Source of the DNA: Bacillota bacterium
GTDB taxonomy: Bacteria; Bacillota; TC1
Direction: 5' to 3'
Assembly: GCA_024635955.1 (NCBI GenBank)
Contig: JAGXHX010000063.1
Span: 1 to 43,526 of the forward strand
Length of the DNA stretch: 43,526 nucleotides
Part shown: positions 16,613 through 24,217 of the stretch, one piece after another
Layout: each line of letters opens with the position of its first letter
Numbering within the stretch: the first letter of the stretch is position 1
Translations under genes and position numbers: made by a program
The notes under the pieces: generated by a model
Seen by the model: only the letters and a program-made list of their open reading frames with translations
Databases searched by the model: none
What the model was told of the DNA's origin: nothing

Positions 16613-17316
16613 TATTCTTTTAAGAAATAAATGAAAAGGGTGTAGAGATATTTCTCTAAACCCTCTTCATTTATTATTTTAATTCGACCTCTACCTTGTT
16701 CAATTAGTCCTTCATTATGAAAGACTTTTAACATTCTTGTTACTACTTCTCTAGCACTTCCAATATTTTTTGCTATCTGTTCATGAGTTACTTTGATTTT
16801 GTTTTCACCTACTCTATCTGATTCTTCTAACAAAAAACTCGCCAGTCTTTTTTCTATACTGCTAAACAAGACTTCCTCTATGGCATACATAACTTCTGAA
16901 AATCTTTCCATTGCATTACGCAAAGAAAAGTTATCTGCAAAAACATTTTCTTGTGTGACTTTAGCAAATGCTGAAATATTAATTAGTAAAACCTGTGTAT
17001 CTTCATCTGCAGATATATGAACTTCAAAACTCATACTATTAAGAATACATGAGGCAGAAAGTATACAGATATCACCAGGGTAAAGTCTGTACAATGTAAC
17101 TTCACGTCCATCCTCTGATAGAATGAATACTCTAAGAACTCCAGATTTAATAATTAAAACGCCAAGACATTCTTCGTCACCACTATAAATACTATCCCCT
17201 TTTATAAAATTCTTTTCGATAATATTATTTAGGAGCATGTTTTTTTGTTTTCCTTCTAATTTATTCCAAAAAGTTAGATTTTTTTCAACTAATTTTTGAT
17301 TGTCTAAATTAATCAT
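16603..17316 (-). CDS. Crp/Fnr family transcriptional regulator
   Basis: Cyclic-nucleotide-type sensor domain (residues ~20-140, with GVLRVFILSEDGREVTLYRL and YPGDICILSASCIL) plus C-terminal winged helix (THEQIAKNIGSAREVVTRMLKVF, ~175-197). No Fnr-type N-terminal Cys cluster is present, so an Fe-S sensor is unlikely; C-104 and C-98 region Cys in ICILSASC could be redox active, which is speculation. The last ~14 residues (YLYTLFIYFLKEYYL) look like an extra tail, encoded by the terminator hairpin of the opposing operon. It is the last gene of degV-murT-gatD-aminoacylase-crp; its ATG abuts the aminoacylase region. Confidence 0.88.
   Translation of the reverse strand: MINLDNQKLVEKNLTFWNKLEGKQKNMLLNNIIEKNFIKGDSIYSGDEECLGVLIIKSGVLRVFILSEDGREVTLYRLYPGDICILSASCILNSMSFEVHISADEDTQVLLINISAFAKVTQENVFADNFSLRNAMERFSEVMYAIEEVLFSSIEKRLASFLLEESDRVGENKIKVTHEQIAKNIGSAREVVTRMLKVFHNEGLIEQGRGRIKIINEEGLEKYLYTLFIYFLKEYYL
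16626..16675 (+). terminator. Terminator of trxA-rhodanese embedded in the crp-like coding region
   Basis: A 23-bp stem (AATAAATGAAAAGGGTGTAGAGA against TCTCTAAACCCTCTTCATTTATT, two mismatches) with a 4-base loop, followed on the plus strand by ATTTTAATTC. It lies wholly within the last codons of the opposing regulator gene. Confidence 0.75.
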
Positions 17317-18864
17317 TTAATTTTTTCTCCTTAAAAACTGACCATAATTTCCTAAAACTTCACCATTCATAAAGGCAATTTTACCAGCAATAATCACTCT
17401 TTCAATACCTATAGGATCTTTATTAAGACCACTATAACTTTCTTCATGGCTAATACTATTATAATCAAAAATTACAATATCGGCAATTTTACCTAATCCT
17501 ATAATACCTCTATTATTAAAACCTATTATGTGTCCACCAGTCATTTTATAAATTGCTTGTTCTAAGCTTATATCTTCTCTGTTTCTGACATAATCACTTA
17601 TCACCTTTGGAAAAGCACCATAAAGTCTAGGATGAGGTCTGCCACTTGGGAGACCATCACTACCTATAAATGTTTCTTCATCCTTTAAAAGAGTACTGAT
17701 TTCATCAATATCAAACATTTCTTTTACCACCATGGCAATTTTCCCATTTTCTTTTTTAAGAATATCTATCAATTCCCTAAAATTACTAACTCCATTCTTA
17801 ATTGCCAATTCCTCAATAGTATATCCATAAGTCGGCAAATATATATTTTCAAAACCTACCATTAAGGACATGTTATCCCAACCTTCGATAATAAGTTTTT
17901 TATCAGCAATTTTTTGTTCCACCAAAGAATAATATTTTTCATCTTCATATTTATTAAGTTCTCTATCCTCAGGGGGAAGGAGCTGATTTAAAAAGGTACT
18001 CCCTGTTGTATAAGGGTGTTGGTCCAAAGTTATTTTTACTCCCTCTTTTCTTGCTTTATTTATATAATTTAAGATGGCACTGGCCTCTATTCCAAAATCT
18101 TTATTCTTATATGATCTACAATGAGAAATATGAATTTTGGCGCTAGTTTCTCTACCTAAGTTTATAAACTCTTCTATAGACTTCAGCATGTCTACTCCAT
18201 GACTTCTTATATGAGCCATCATAATTCCATCATATTCTTTTGTCAGTTTAGCTAATCCTATTAATTCTTCATGACTTGCAAATACTCCAGGAAGATAAGA
18301 CAAACCCATTGATAACCCTAATGCTCCTTGCTGTAATTGTTTTTCATAAATTTCAAATAAACCCACTAATTCTTTAGGGGTTAAACTTCTAAACTCTAGA
18401 CCACTTATATAGCTTCTTAAAGCACTTAAGCCTATTAAATAGCCCATGTTATGGGACATTTTGCTTTTTGTCATATTTGTCAGGCTATTTAAATCGGTAA
18501 ATTTCCACTCACTCTTCAAATCGCCTAATATTGGTTGGGTGTATAATTTATACTCTTCCATAGTCTTCTCATTATAGGGTATTGGTCCTATTCCGCATTG
18601 TCCAACAATCTCTGTTGTAACACCTTGTTTTATTCTTGACAGTTTATAGTCTTCTTCTAATAAAGGTAAAAAATCACCATGACTGTGCATGTCAATAAAA
18701 CCTGGAGACACGATTAAGCCGGTAGCGTCATATACTACTCTACCGGCCAAATTTTCCTGGCTAATTTCCATTATTATATTACCTGTAATTCCAATATTGC
18801 CTTTATAGGCAGGATTTAAATTACCATCTACTATCAAACCATTATTTATAACTAAATCAAACAT
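17317..18864 (-). CDS. N-acyl-D-amino-acid deacylase (D-aminoacylase family)
   Basis: Zinc amidohydrolase releasing D-amino acids from N-acyl forms. All known ligand motifs are present: SPGFIDMHSHGD (HxH, residues ~53-64), GQCGIGP (the Cys ligand, ~88-94), KIHISHCRS (His), LDQHPYTTG (His) and IGSDGLPSG (catalytic Asp). 515 residues matches the family. It lies 5 bases after gatD and directly before crp. In a murT-gatD operon, where D-glutamate of lipid II is amidated, an enzyme acting on N-acyl-D-Glu or D-isoGln derivatives from wall turnover would be sensible; that is inference. The ribosome binding site is weak (AGTGAT). Confidence 0.88.
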   Translation of the reverse strand: MFDLVINNGLIVDGNLNPAYKGNIGITGNIIMEISQENLAGRVVYDATGLIVSPGFIDMHSHGDFLPLLEEDYKLSRIKQGVTTEIVGQCGIGPIPYNEKTMEEYKLYTQPILGDLKSEWKFTDLNSLTNMTKSKMSHNMGYLIGLSALRSYISGLEFRSLTPKELVGLFEIYEKQLQQGALGLSMGLSYLPGVFASHEELIGLAKLTKEYDGIMMAHIRSHGVDMLKSIEEFINLGRETSAKIHISHCRSYKNKDFGIEASAILNYINKARKEGVKITLDQHPYTTGSTFLNQLLPPEDRELNKYEDEKYYSLVEQKIADKKLIIEGWDNMSLMVGFENIYLPTYGYTIEELAIKNGVSNFRELIDILKKENGKIAMVVKEMFDIDEISTLLKDEETFIGSDGLPSGRPHPRLYGAFPKVISDYVRNREDISLEQAIYKMTGGHIIGFNNRGIIGLGKIADIVIFDYNSISHEESYSGLNKDPIGIERVIIAGKIAFMNGEVLGNYGQFLRRKN

Positions 18865-18869
18865 TTTTT

Positions 18870-19568
18870 TTAAATCACTAGCTTTCTATATTTATTTTCC
18901 AAGGAATCGTTTAAGTCAGCCAATTCAAAATTTTCAAATTTTTCAAATTTTTTATCACAGGCCCACTTTATTAATATGTCGGCAAGTTCTTTGTTCTTTG
19001 CTAAAACAGGTCCGTGAAGACTAGTTCCAATAAAGTGTTTGTATAATAGTCCCTCTTTAAATTCCTCGTTCATTTTAGATATCACTTCATTAGTGTGTAT
19101 ATAGTGCTCATTTATGTTTTGATAGCCTACAAGGGCCAATTTCTGGCCTTCTATCTCTACATCCATGACTATCTGTCCTTCAATTTCCTCATCTAGTTTT
19201 TTTGTTACAAAATCAAGTATTCCAAGACCAGGAATTTCTTCTTCTTGATTTAATACTGTTTTCCCAAATAATGACAAGCTTGATCCAGTTACTAATAAAG
19301 GTTTATCACTATCAATATATTCCTTTAATTCCATTAACCAGTCTCGAAGACAATCTGCTACTAATCTCTTTTCTCGATTTTTGCCACCGCCTATATATAT
19401 TAGGTCAAGTTCATCAAATTCAATATTTTCATTAATTGCGTATTCTCTTACTTCAACATCTATATTTCTCTCTAATAGTCTAGTTTTCAAAACTTCAACA
19501 TTCCCAGCATCTCCGAAGGAGTTTAACTGCTCTTTAAAGAGATGACCTATTATTATTTTCTCGTCCAT
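18870..19568 (-). CDS. gatD: GatD-like glutamine amidotransferase subunit lacking the catalytic Cys
   Basis: Homologue of GatD, the class I glutaminase partner of MurT in lipid II isoglutaminyl synthase. Family features are clear: FGDAGNVEVLK near the start, YIGGGKNREKR (usual GGGxDREQ), IPGLGILDF, and GTSLHGPVLAKN with the catalytic-triad His. However, the nucleophile elbow, normally CGGYQ(F/L)LGK, reads VTGSSLSLFGK, and the only Cys residues are elsewhere (VADCLRDW, WACDKK). So glutamine hydrolysis by the standard mechanism should fail. Overlaps murT by 16 bases and shares its operon. Possibilities: use of free ammonia, a non-catalytic scaffold, or a changed reaction. Confidence 0.85.
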   Translation of the reverse strand: MDEKIIIGHLFKEQLNSFGDAGNVEVLKTRLLERNIDVEVREYAINENIEFDELDLIYIGGGKNREKRLVADCLRDWLMELKEYIDSDKPLLVTGSSLSLFGKTVLNQEEEIPGLGILDFVTKKLDEEIEGQIVMDVEIEGQKLALVGYQNINEHYIHTNEVISKMNEEFKEGLLYKHFIGTSLHGPVLAKNKELADILIKWACDKKFEKFENFELADLNDSLENKYRKLVI

Positions 19569-20902
19569 TTCTTACTTTTACTCCATTTCTTTTCCATAGA
19601 TACCAGTGTTTTCTCAAAATTTTTATCATTTTTGCCTTTAGTAACTATATAAAGTTTTTCTCCTGTACCATTTATTGCCTGATTTAAAGTCATTTCTTCA
19701 TTTTCACTTACTATTAATTTATTGTATGCCTTAGTTAAATACCTTATACAAAAACCTAAGTCAAAAGCTCTGTCACCACTAACGTATATTTTTTCAATAT
19801 TGATATTATCAAGTACACTCCAATCGCAATCATATATGAAAGTGATTTCTTCTTCATCATCTTCATCGTCAAAGATAAATAATATATCTATTTTTCCTTC
19901 ATCTTCACCTATAGTTTCTAAGCCTTGTTCAAAGCTGGAAATGTTATTTGCTTCTTTGAGAAATATTGGTTTTCTAATATAGAAAGTATCGACAAATATG
20001 TCCTCTATATCAATTTTTTCTAAAGCTAGCTCACCAGCATCAATACCAATATCTAATTCATCCAATAATGCTAATGCAGCAAGAATGTTATATATATTAT
20101 GATAACCTTGAGAAGGTAAATCAAAAGGATATTCATTACCTTTGGTCCATAAATCAAAATATATTCCATCCTTCAAGGATACATTTGTTGCCAAATAGTC
20201 TATTTCTGGTGTTTCTAAATCACAACTATTACAAATATATTTACCTAATTGCCCGTAATTAATATATGAGTAATTAAGTGTCCCATTGCATCTGATGCAT
20301 TTCCTTTCTTCTGGTTCATCATCATCATTATGGTCATCTATGCCATAATATATTACATGACTTTTAAGGTCCATACCAATATCCACAATAACAGGATCGT
20401 CTCCATTGAATATCATGGTAGTACTTGTCATTTTTTGTAAATATTTTTTTAAATTATCAATTGTTATTTGAAATTCACCAGTTCTTGATAATTGTTCCTT
20501 TATCAGGTTTGTAATTATTAAATATTCAGGTATTATTTCTTTAAATAAAGACAAGGTGGTTATGTCCTTTATTTCAATGACCATATAATCCACCTTGGTT
20601 TTACCAAATATTTTTGTTTTTTCAATTAATGCAGAAATCACACCATAATAAGTATCTTTACTATGGTGATTATTCCCTGTATTAAAACCTTCTTTTTCAA
20701 ATATATCAACCAGTAAATTTCTTGTTGTTGTCTTACCATTTGCCCCAACAATAAAAATAAAATCTCCAGTTATTTTTTTCTTCAATCTTTTAAGAATATC
20801 TTTTTGCATTCTAGAAGCTATTTTACCTCCAATGCTCATATCCTTTTTGGCGAAACCAGCTAATTTTACAACTAGTTTCCCTAACATTAATGTGAATAAC
20901 AA
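19553..20902 (-). CDS. murT: MurT-like Mur ligase family protein
   Basis: ATP-dependent ligase subunit that with GatD amidates D-Glu of lipid II. VGANGKTTTRN (residues ~53-63) is the Mur-ligase P-loop, and CIRCNGTL with YICNSCDLE is the four-Cys zinc ribbon inserted in MurT proteins. The C-terminal DUF1727 domain is present, but the usual NDxxADGxDxSWxWD segment reads FDDEDDEEEITFIYD, so the region that complements the GatD active site has also diverged. 449 residues is normal. Start TTG 20902 is chosen because AAGGAG sits six bases upstream; the next ATG (20887) lacks a site. Confidence 0.88.
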   Translation of the reverse strand: MLFTLMLGKLVVKLAGFAKKDMSIGGKIASRMQKDILKRLKKKITGDFIFIVGANGKTTTRNLLVDIFEKEGFNTGNNHHSKDTYYGVISALIEKTKIFGKTKVDYMVIEIKDITTLSLFKEIIPEYLIITNLIKEQLSRTGEFQITIDNLKKYLQKMTSTTMIFNGDDPVIVDIGMDLKSHVIYYGIDDHNDDDEPEERKCIRCNGTLNYSYINYGQLGKYICNSCDLETPEIDYLATNVSLKDGIYFDLWTKGNEYPFDLPSQGYHNIYNILAALALLDELDIGIDAGELALEKIDIEDIFVDTFYIRKPIFLKEANNISSFEQGLETIGEDEGKIDILFIFDDEDDEEEITFIYDCDWSVLDNINIEKIYVSGDRAFDLGFCIRYLTKAYNKLIVSENEEMTLNQAINGTGEKLYIVTKGKNDKNFEKTLVSMEKKWSKSKKWTRK

Positions 20903-20912
20903 TTTCTACTCC

Positions 20913-21743
20913 TTAACAACTTATGGCTATCGTTCCTGGTCCTACATGTGTTCCTATGACAGCTCCCATTTCTGCAATCATATCAACCTTTAAACCTAGT
21001 TCAGATTCTATAGCCTTTTTAACTTCTTCAACAAACTCTTCATTTATTGCATGTACCAATAATAATCTATGACCTTCAACTCGGTTATTTCTAATATATT
21101 CCAAGATGATTTTAAGCGCTTGCTTCTTGCCTTTAGCTTTGTCAAAAGGAACTATTTTTCCTTTTTTATTATATTTTAAAATAGCTTTTATATTTAATAA
21201 ACCTCCAACTACTGACTGAGCGAAGGATATTCTACCACCTTTTCTTAAAAACTCTAATGTGTCAAGAACAAATATTGCCTCTCTAGTATATTTTTCCACT
21301 TCAAGTTTATCAACAATTTCTTCAAGACTTGCACCGGCTTCTGCCATTTCTGCTGCTAAAACTGCAAGTTCACCAATCATTATTGTAGCCAAGTTGCTGT
21401 CTAGAACATATACTCTGTCAGAATCAATGTTTTCTTTTGCTCTAACTGCTTCATTATAGGTTCCACTAAGTGTTGATGATAAGGTAATTACTAATACCTG
21501 ATCTTCTTCATTTTCTAATAATTTTCTTATTGCTGGTTCAAATTGTTCACAGGTTACTTGTGATGTTTTCGGTATTATTCCTGTTTCCTCTATTTTATTA
21601 TAGAACTCCGCAATACTCATGTCTTTTTGATCTAAGTAGGTTTCTGTATCAAATGCTATTGGAAAATGTACCCATTCAATATTATGTTTTTCTCGGTACT
21701 CCTTTGGCAAATCACTTGCTGTATCAATTAGTATTTTAACCAT
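20913..21743 (-). CDS. DegV family fatty-acid-binding protein
   Basis: DegV/FakB-type protein, which binds a fatty acid in a buried pocket; FakB members present it to the kinase FakA. ILIDTASDLP (start), KTSQVTCEQF, TLSSTLSGTYNEA and FVLDTLEFLRKGGRIS are the conserved blocks; HVGPGTIAI ends the protein. The ORF track starts at 21749, but AGGAGG directly abuts that ATG, whereas the ATG at 21743 has it six bases upstream, so 276 residues is preferred. First gene of the degV-murT-gatD operon. No FakA is in the window. Confidence 0.92.
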   Translation of the reverse strand: MVKILIDTASDLPKEYREKHNIEWVHFPIAFDTETYLDQKDMSIAEFYNKIEETGIIPKTSQVTCEQFEPAIRKLLENEEDQVLVITLSSTLSGTYNEAVRAKENIDSDRVYVLDSNLATIMIGELAVLAAEMAEAGASLEEIVDKLEVEKYTREAIFVLDTLEFLRKGGRISFAQSVVGGLLNIKAILKYNKKGKIVPFDKAKGKKQALKIILEYIRNNRVEGHRLLLVHAINEEFVEEVKKAIESELGLKVDMIAEMGAVIGTHVGPGTIAISC

Positions 21744-21838
21744 GCCCATCCTCCTACAAATTTCATATTTATTAAATCAACTACCTCGATTATATAATAT
21801 TTGACAGTAAAAATAAACAAGGTATTTAAAGCAAAAAA

Positions 21839-21866
21839 AAGAACTACCACTTTAGTGATAGTTCTT
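21839..21866 (-). terminator. Terminator after the small membrane protein gene
   Basis: Stem AAGAACTAnCACT with a short loop and one mismatch, followed on the minus strand by eight T residues. Confidence 0.85.
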
Positions 21867-21884
21867 CCAATCAATTATAATTGA

Positions 21885-22190
21885 TTATCTTCCAAAACCG
21901 TCGCAGAAATCACTATTAAAGTTATTACCGCCTCGTACTTCTACTCTTCCAGTTCTACCATTTCTGTAGTCATCCATCATATTTATGCTTCCAGCTCTAT
22001 CATTTCTGATGTCATCCATCATATTATATCTGGCACCTCCGAAAAATAAACCGAATAGTATAATTAGTAAAGCCAATGCTCCTGTTGATGTGCCTATAAT
22101 ACCAAGTATTAAAGCAGCGTTATTTTTCTTTTTAGGTTTTTCTTGAACATTAGTATTTTCGTTAGATTCAACATTTTTATTTTCTTCCAT
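21885..22190 (-). CDS. Small membrane protein with internal repeat, unknown function
   Basis: 101 residues, not recognised. Layout: charged Asn/Glu/Lys-rich N-terminus (1-24), one long hydrophobic helix (ALILGIIGTSTGALALLIIL, ~26-50) with a Gly-rich end, then a tail with two imperfect copies of a 14-residue unit (NMMDDIRNDRAGSI and NMMDDYRNGRTGRV) and an end GGNNFNSDFCDGFGR. The N-terminus has the look of a cytoplasmic segment followed by DUF4190-type membrane helices, but that is only a resemblance. AAAGGAG seven bases before the ATG and a good terminator make it a real single gene. Confidence 0.8.
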   Translation of the reverse strand: MEENKNVESNENTNVQEKPKKKNNAALILGIIGTSTGALALLIILFGLFFGGARYNMMDDIRNDRAGSINMMDDYRNGRTGRVEVRGGNNFNSDFCDGFGR

Positions 22191-22300
22191 TACTATGCTC
22201 CTTTCATCTTTGATATATACATCATAATAATTTTATGTGTAAATCAGATGTACTTTTACTGAAAAGCCTATTAACTTTCTATGAATAGTCTTTATTTAGG

Positions 22301-22366
22301 TTATATAAGGCCTGCAAATACCAAGAAGAATAAATATAAACCGAATATAGCAAACCCTCCTGTCAA
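22301..22366 (-). other. Possible 21-residue hydrophobic micro-ORF or membrane-protein remnant
   Basis: From TTG 22366 the frame reads TGGFAIFGLYLFFLVFAGLI then stop, a single transmembrane-like stretch in the gap after the bactofilin-like gene. There is no ribosome binding site before the TTG, and AGGAGG falls inside the ORF without a start behind it. It may be a decayed end of a membrane protein. The remainder of 22191-22300 holds only the upstream region of the small membrane protein gene, with a weak TTTACA/TATATA pair. Confidence 0.2.
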
Positions 22367-22370
22367 TTTT

Positions 22371-23468
22371 TTATAATATTAGATTATGTTCCTCTTCTGC
22401 TTCACCTTTATGATAAAAGCTACCGATAATCAAACCATAACCAAAAATAACTACTAACATCATTATTATGGGACCAATAAAAGGAATAAGTTTAATAAAA
22501 CTATATGCAATTGAAAAACCTACAACATATATAATATTATTCCCACCGGCAAATCTCGGATATTTACTACCAACAATGTCACTTAAGGTAATAATAAATA
22601 TTCCTATTGAGATATAGAGAAGGGACAACATCAGCAATAAGACAATGATTCCAAATGGTATGCCTATAAATGAAATGAAAAATGCTATGGCTACACCTAG
22701 CGTTCCCAATAATCCAACTAGTCCATATAGGAAAAATAATTTATTTTTATTACCTAATAGCAAACTGCTGGTTTTTTTTCTTGTCTCTTTAAAGACAAAG
22801 GCTAGAAGGAACCATATTATTAAATTAGTAAAAATAAAACTTATTGTAGAAAATAATTTTCCTTGTGTATTTCCAAAAAATTGATTAGCATCGTTGTTTT
22901 CAACTGCTCTTATTGTGGTTTGCCCTTTAACGCTGTCCTCAATAATATTAGTTGTTTTAGCATTATATTTTAGATCTCCTAAAATAACACCTTTAACAAG
23001 TAGATTATTGCTGGCATAGAGATTTGCATCTCTATCTATAATTCCATAAATGTTAATTTCTTGTCCCACAGCATATAAACTTCTGCTTACATTGGCTCTT
23101 GATTCTATAGAAGCTATATTACTAACAACAAATATACTACCATCAACTCTGCCAGTTATACTGATTTTCTCTGTAGCAGCAATATATATGTCTCCTTTTA
23201 CAACTCCATTAATTACAGTTTCATTCTGAGACAAAACAAATATATTTCCGTTTACTTCTCCATTAATTAATACATCCTGAGCGATAACAAATAAACTACC
23301 ATCAATAGTACCATTATTTTCAAAATTATCTCCAGTGAAAAAATGGTTTTCTTCTAATGTTTTCCCACTGGGAATTATTTCTTCTATCTTATCCGTCTTA
23401 GCTGCACCAACTAATAATATGGAACTTAATATTAATAATGTAACTATAATTGCTTTTTTTAACTTCAT
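22371..23468 (-). CDS. Bactofilin-like polymer-forming protein with C-terminal membrane domain
   Basis: Signal peptide or N-terminal helix (ALLVGAAK region, residues 1-23), then ~150 residues of repeated short beta-strand units of the type GNIFVLSQNETVINGVVKGD, the right-handed helix pattern of polymer-forming (bactofilin/DUF583-like) proteins. From ~215 on there are four hydrophobic helices (IFTNLIIWFLLAFVFKE, GLVGLLGTLGVAIAFFIS, LLMLSLLYISIGIFII, LIPFIGPIIMMLVVIF). An exported beta-helix anchored by a membrane domain, 365 residues. GGAGG ribosome binding site; its ATG overlaps the previous stop. Third gene of the LRR operon. Role likely in the cell envelope; not known. Confidence 0.8.
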   Translation of the reverse strand: MKLKKAIIVTLLILSSILLVGAAKTDKIEEIIPSGKTLEENHFFTGDNFENNGTIDGSLFVIAQDVLINGEVNGNIFVLSQNETVINGVVKGDIYIAATEKISITGRVDGSIFVVSNIASIESRANVSRSLYAVGQEINIYGIIDRDANLYASNNLLVKGVILGDLKYNAKTTNIIEDSVKGQTTIRAVENNDANQFFGNTQGKLFSTISFIFTNLIIWFLLAFVFKETRKKTSSLLLGNKNKLFFLYGLVGLLGTLGVAIAFFISFIGIPFGIIVLLLMLSLLYISIGIFIITLSDIVGSKYPRFAGGNNIIYVVGFSIAYSFIKLIPFIGPIIMMLVVIFGYGLIIGSFYHKGEAEEEHNLIL

Positions 23469-24217
23469 TATTTGTCCTCCTTAAACCACTTGATAATCTT
23501 CATGTTTCTACCAGTCTCCCTAATAGTTTGTATTACTTTAGGAAATCTTGTTGAACTAATCTTATATATAAATAAATTTTTGTTGACCATTATTAATTTT
23601 GCTAATGATTTTTCATAGTCAGCTTTCAAACTTTCTATTCTTTCTCCTGCATTATCTTTTAATCCTTCAATCTCATTTAGCAGTAAAGCAAGTGCAGATA
23701 TTTTCTTTCTTGTGTAGATTGCTTTATTGAGTGAAAATACAAAATCCACAAAAATAATTGGAATTAAAAAATACTTCAATAAACCTAAAAACCCAATACC
23801 ATTTAGGTATTCAGTAATGACTTGAAAAACAGGATAGATAAAATATATAAATATGTATGCAAGAACTGTCCAGTAAATTGAAAATTCCAATGAAACTCTT
23901 CCGTTTAAGTTCATTTTCTTATCTCTATAGTCCCAAAGTCTAATACCTAAAAGCTTTTCTAATAGATAGCTAGTTATATATTCCAGTGTTGACGTAAATA
24001 TAAAGGCTGCAGGTATAAATAACCAAACCCCACCTTTTAACGGAACTAAAAATATGAGTATTGCTATTAAACCAAAACCATAAATTGGACAGTAAGGTCC
24101 GAAAAAAAACCCCGGATCAACCAATCTTTTAGTGATTATCGACCTATAAACTGTTTCTAAAAGGAAACCTAAAAAGCTAAATGATATGAAATAGAAAAAC
24201 AATTGATCAAAATTCAT
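23468..24217 (-). CDS. Putative ABC-transporter type IV (CmpB-like) membrane protein
   Basis: 249 residues with about five membrane helices and a basic C-terminal helix. The start MNFDQLFFYFISFSFLGFLLETVYRS and the FFFGPYCPIYGFG motif (residues ~38-50) identify the ABC_trans_CmpB (PF06541) family of uncharacterised Bacillota membrane proteins. The C-terminal ~70 residues are charged and probably coiled coil. No ATPase lies beside it, so despite the family name a transporter role is unsupported here. Both ends overlap neighbouring genes by one base; AAGGAGG precedes the ATG. Confidence 0.8.
   Translation of the reverse strand: MNFDQLFFYFISFSFLGFLLETVYRSIITKRLVDPGFFFGPYCPIYGFGLIAILIFLVPLKGGVWLFIPAAFIFTSTLEYITSYLLEKLLGIRLWDYRDKKMNLNGRVSLEFSIYWTVLAYIFIYFIYPVFQVITEYLNGIGFLGLLKYFLIPIIFVDFVFSLNKAIYTRKKISALALLLNEIEGLKDNAGERIESLKADYEKSLAKLIMVNKNLFIYKISSTRFPKVIQTIRETGRNMKIIKWFKEDK

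Noticed and set aside
21869-21886. Palindrome AATCAATTATAATTGATT, similar to the XRE operator
   Set aside because: It has a 14-base core instead of 15 and lies at the end of a gene beside a terminator, not in a promoter. Chance similarity of AT-rich dyads is likely.
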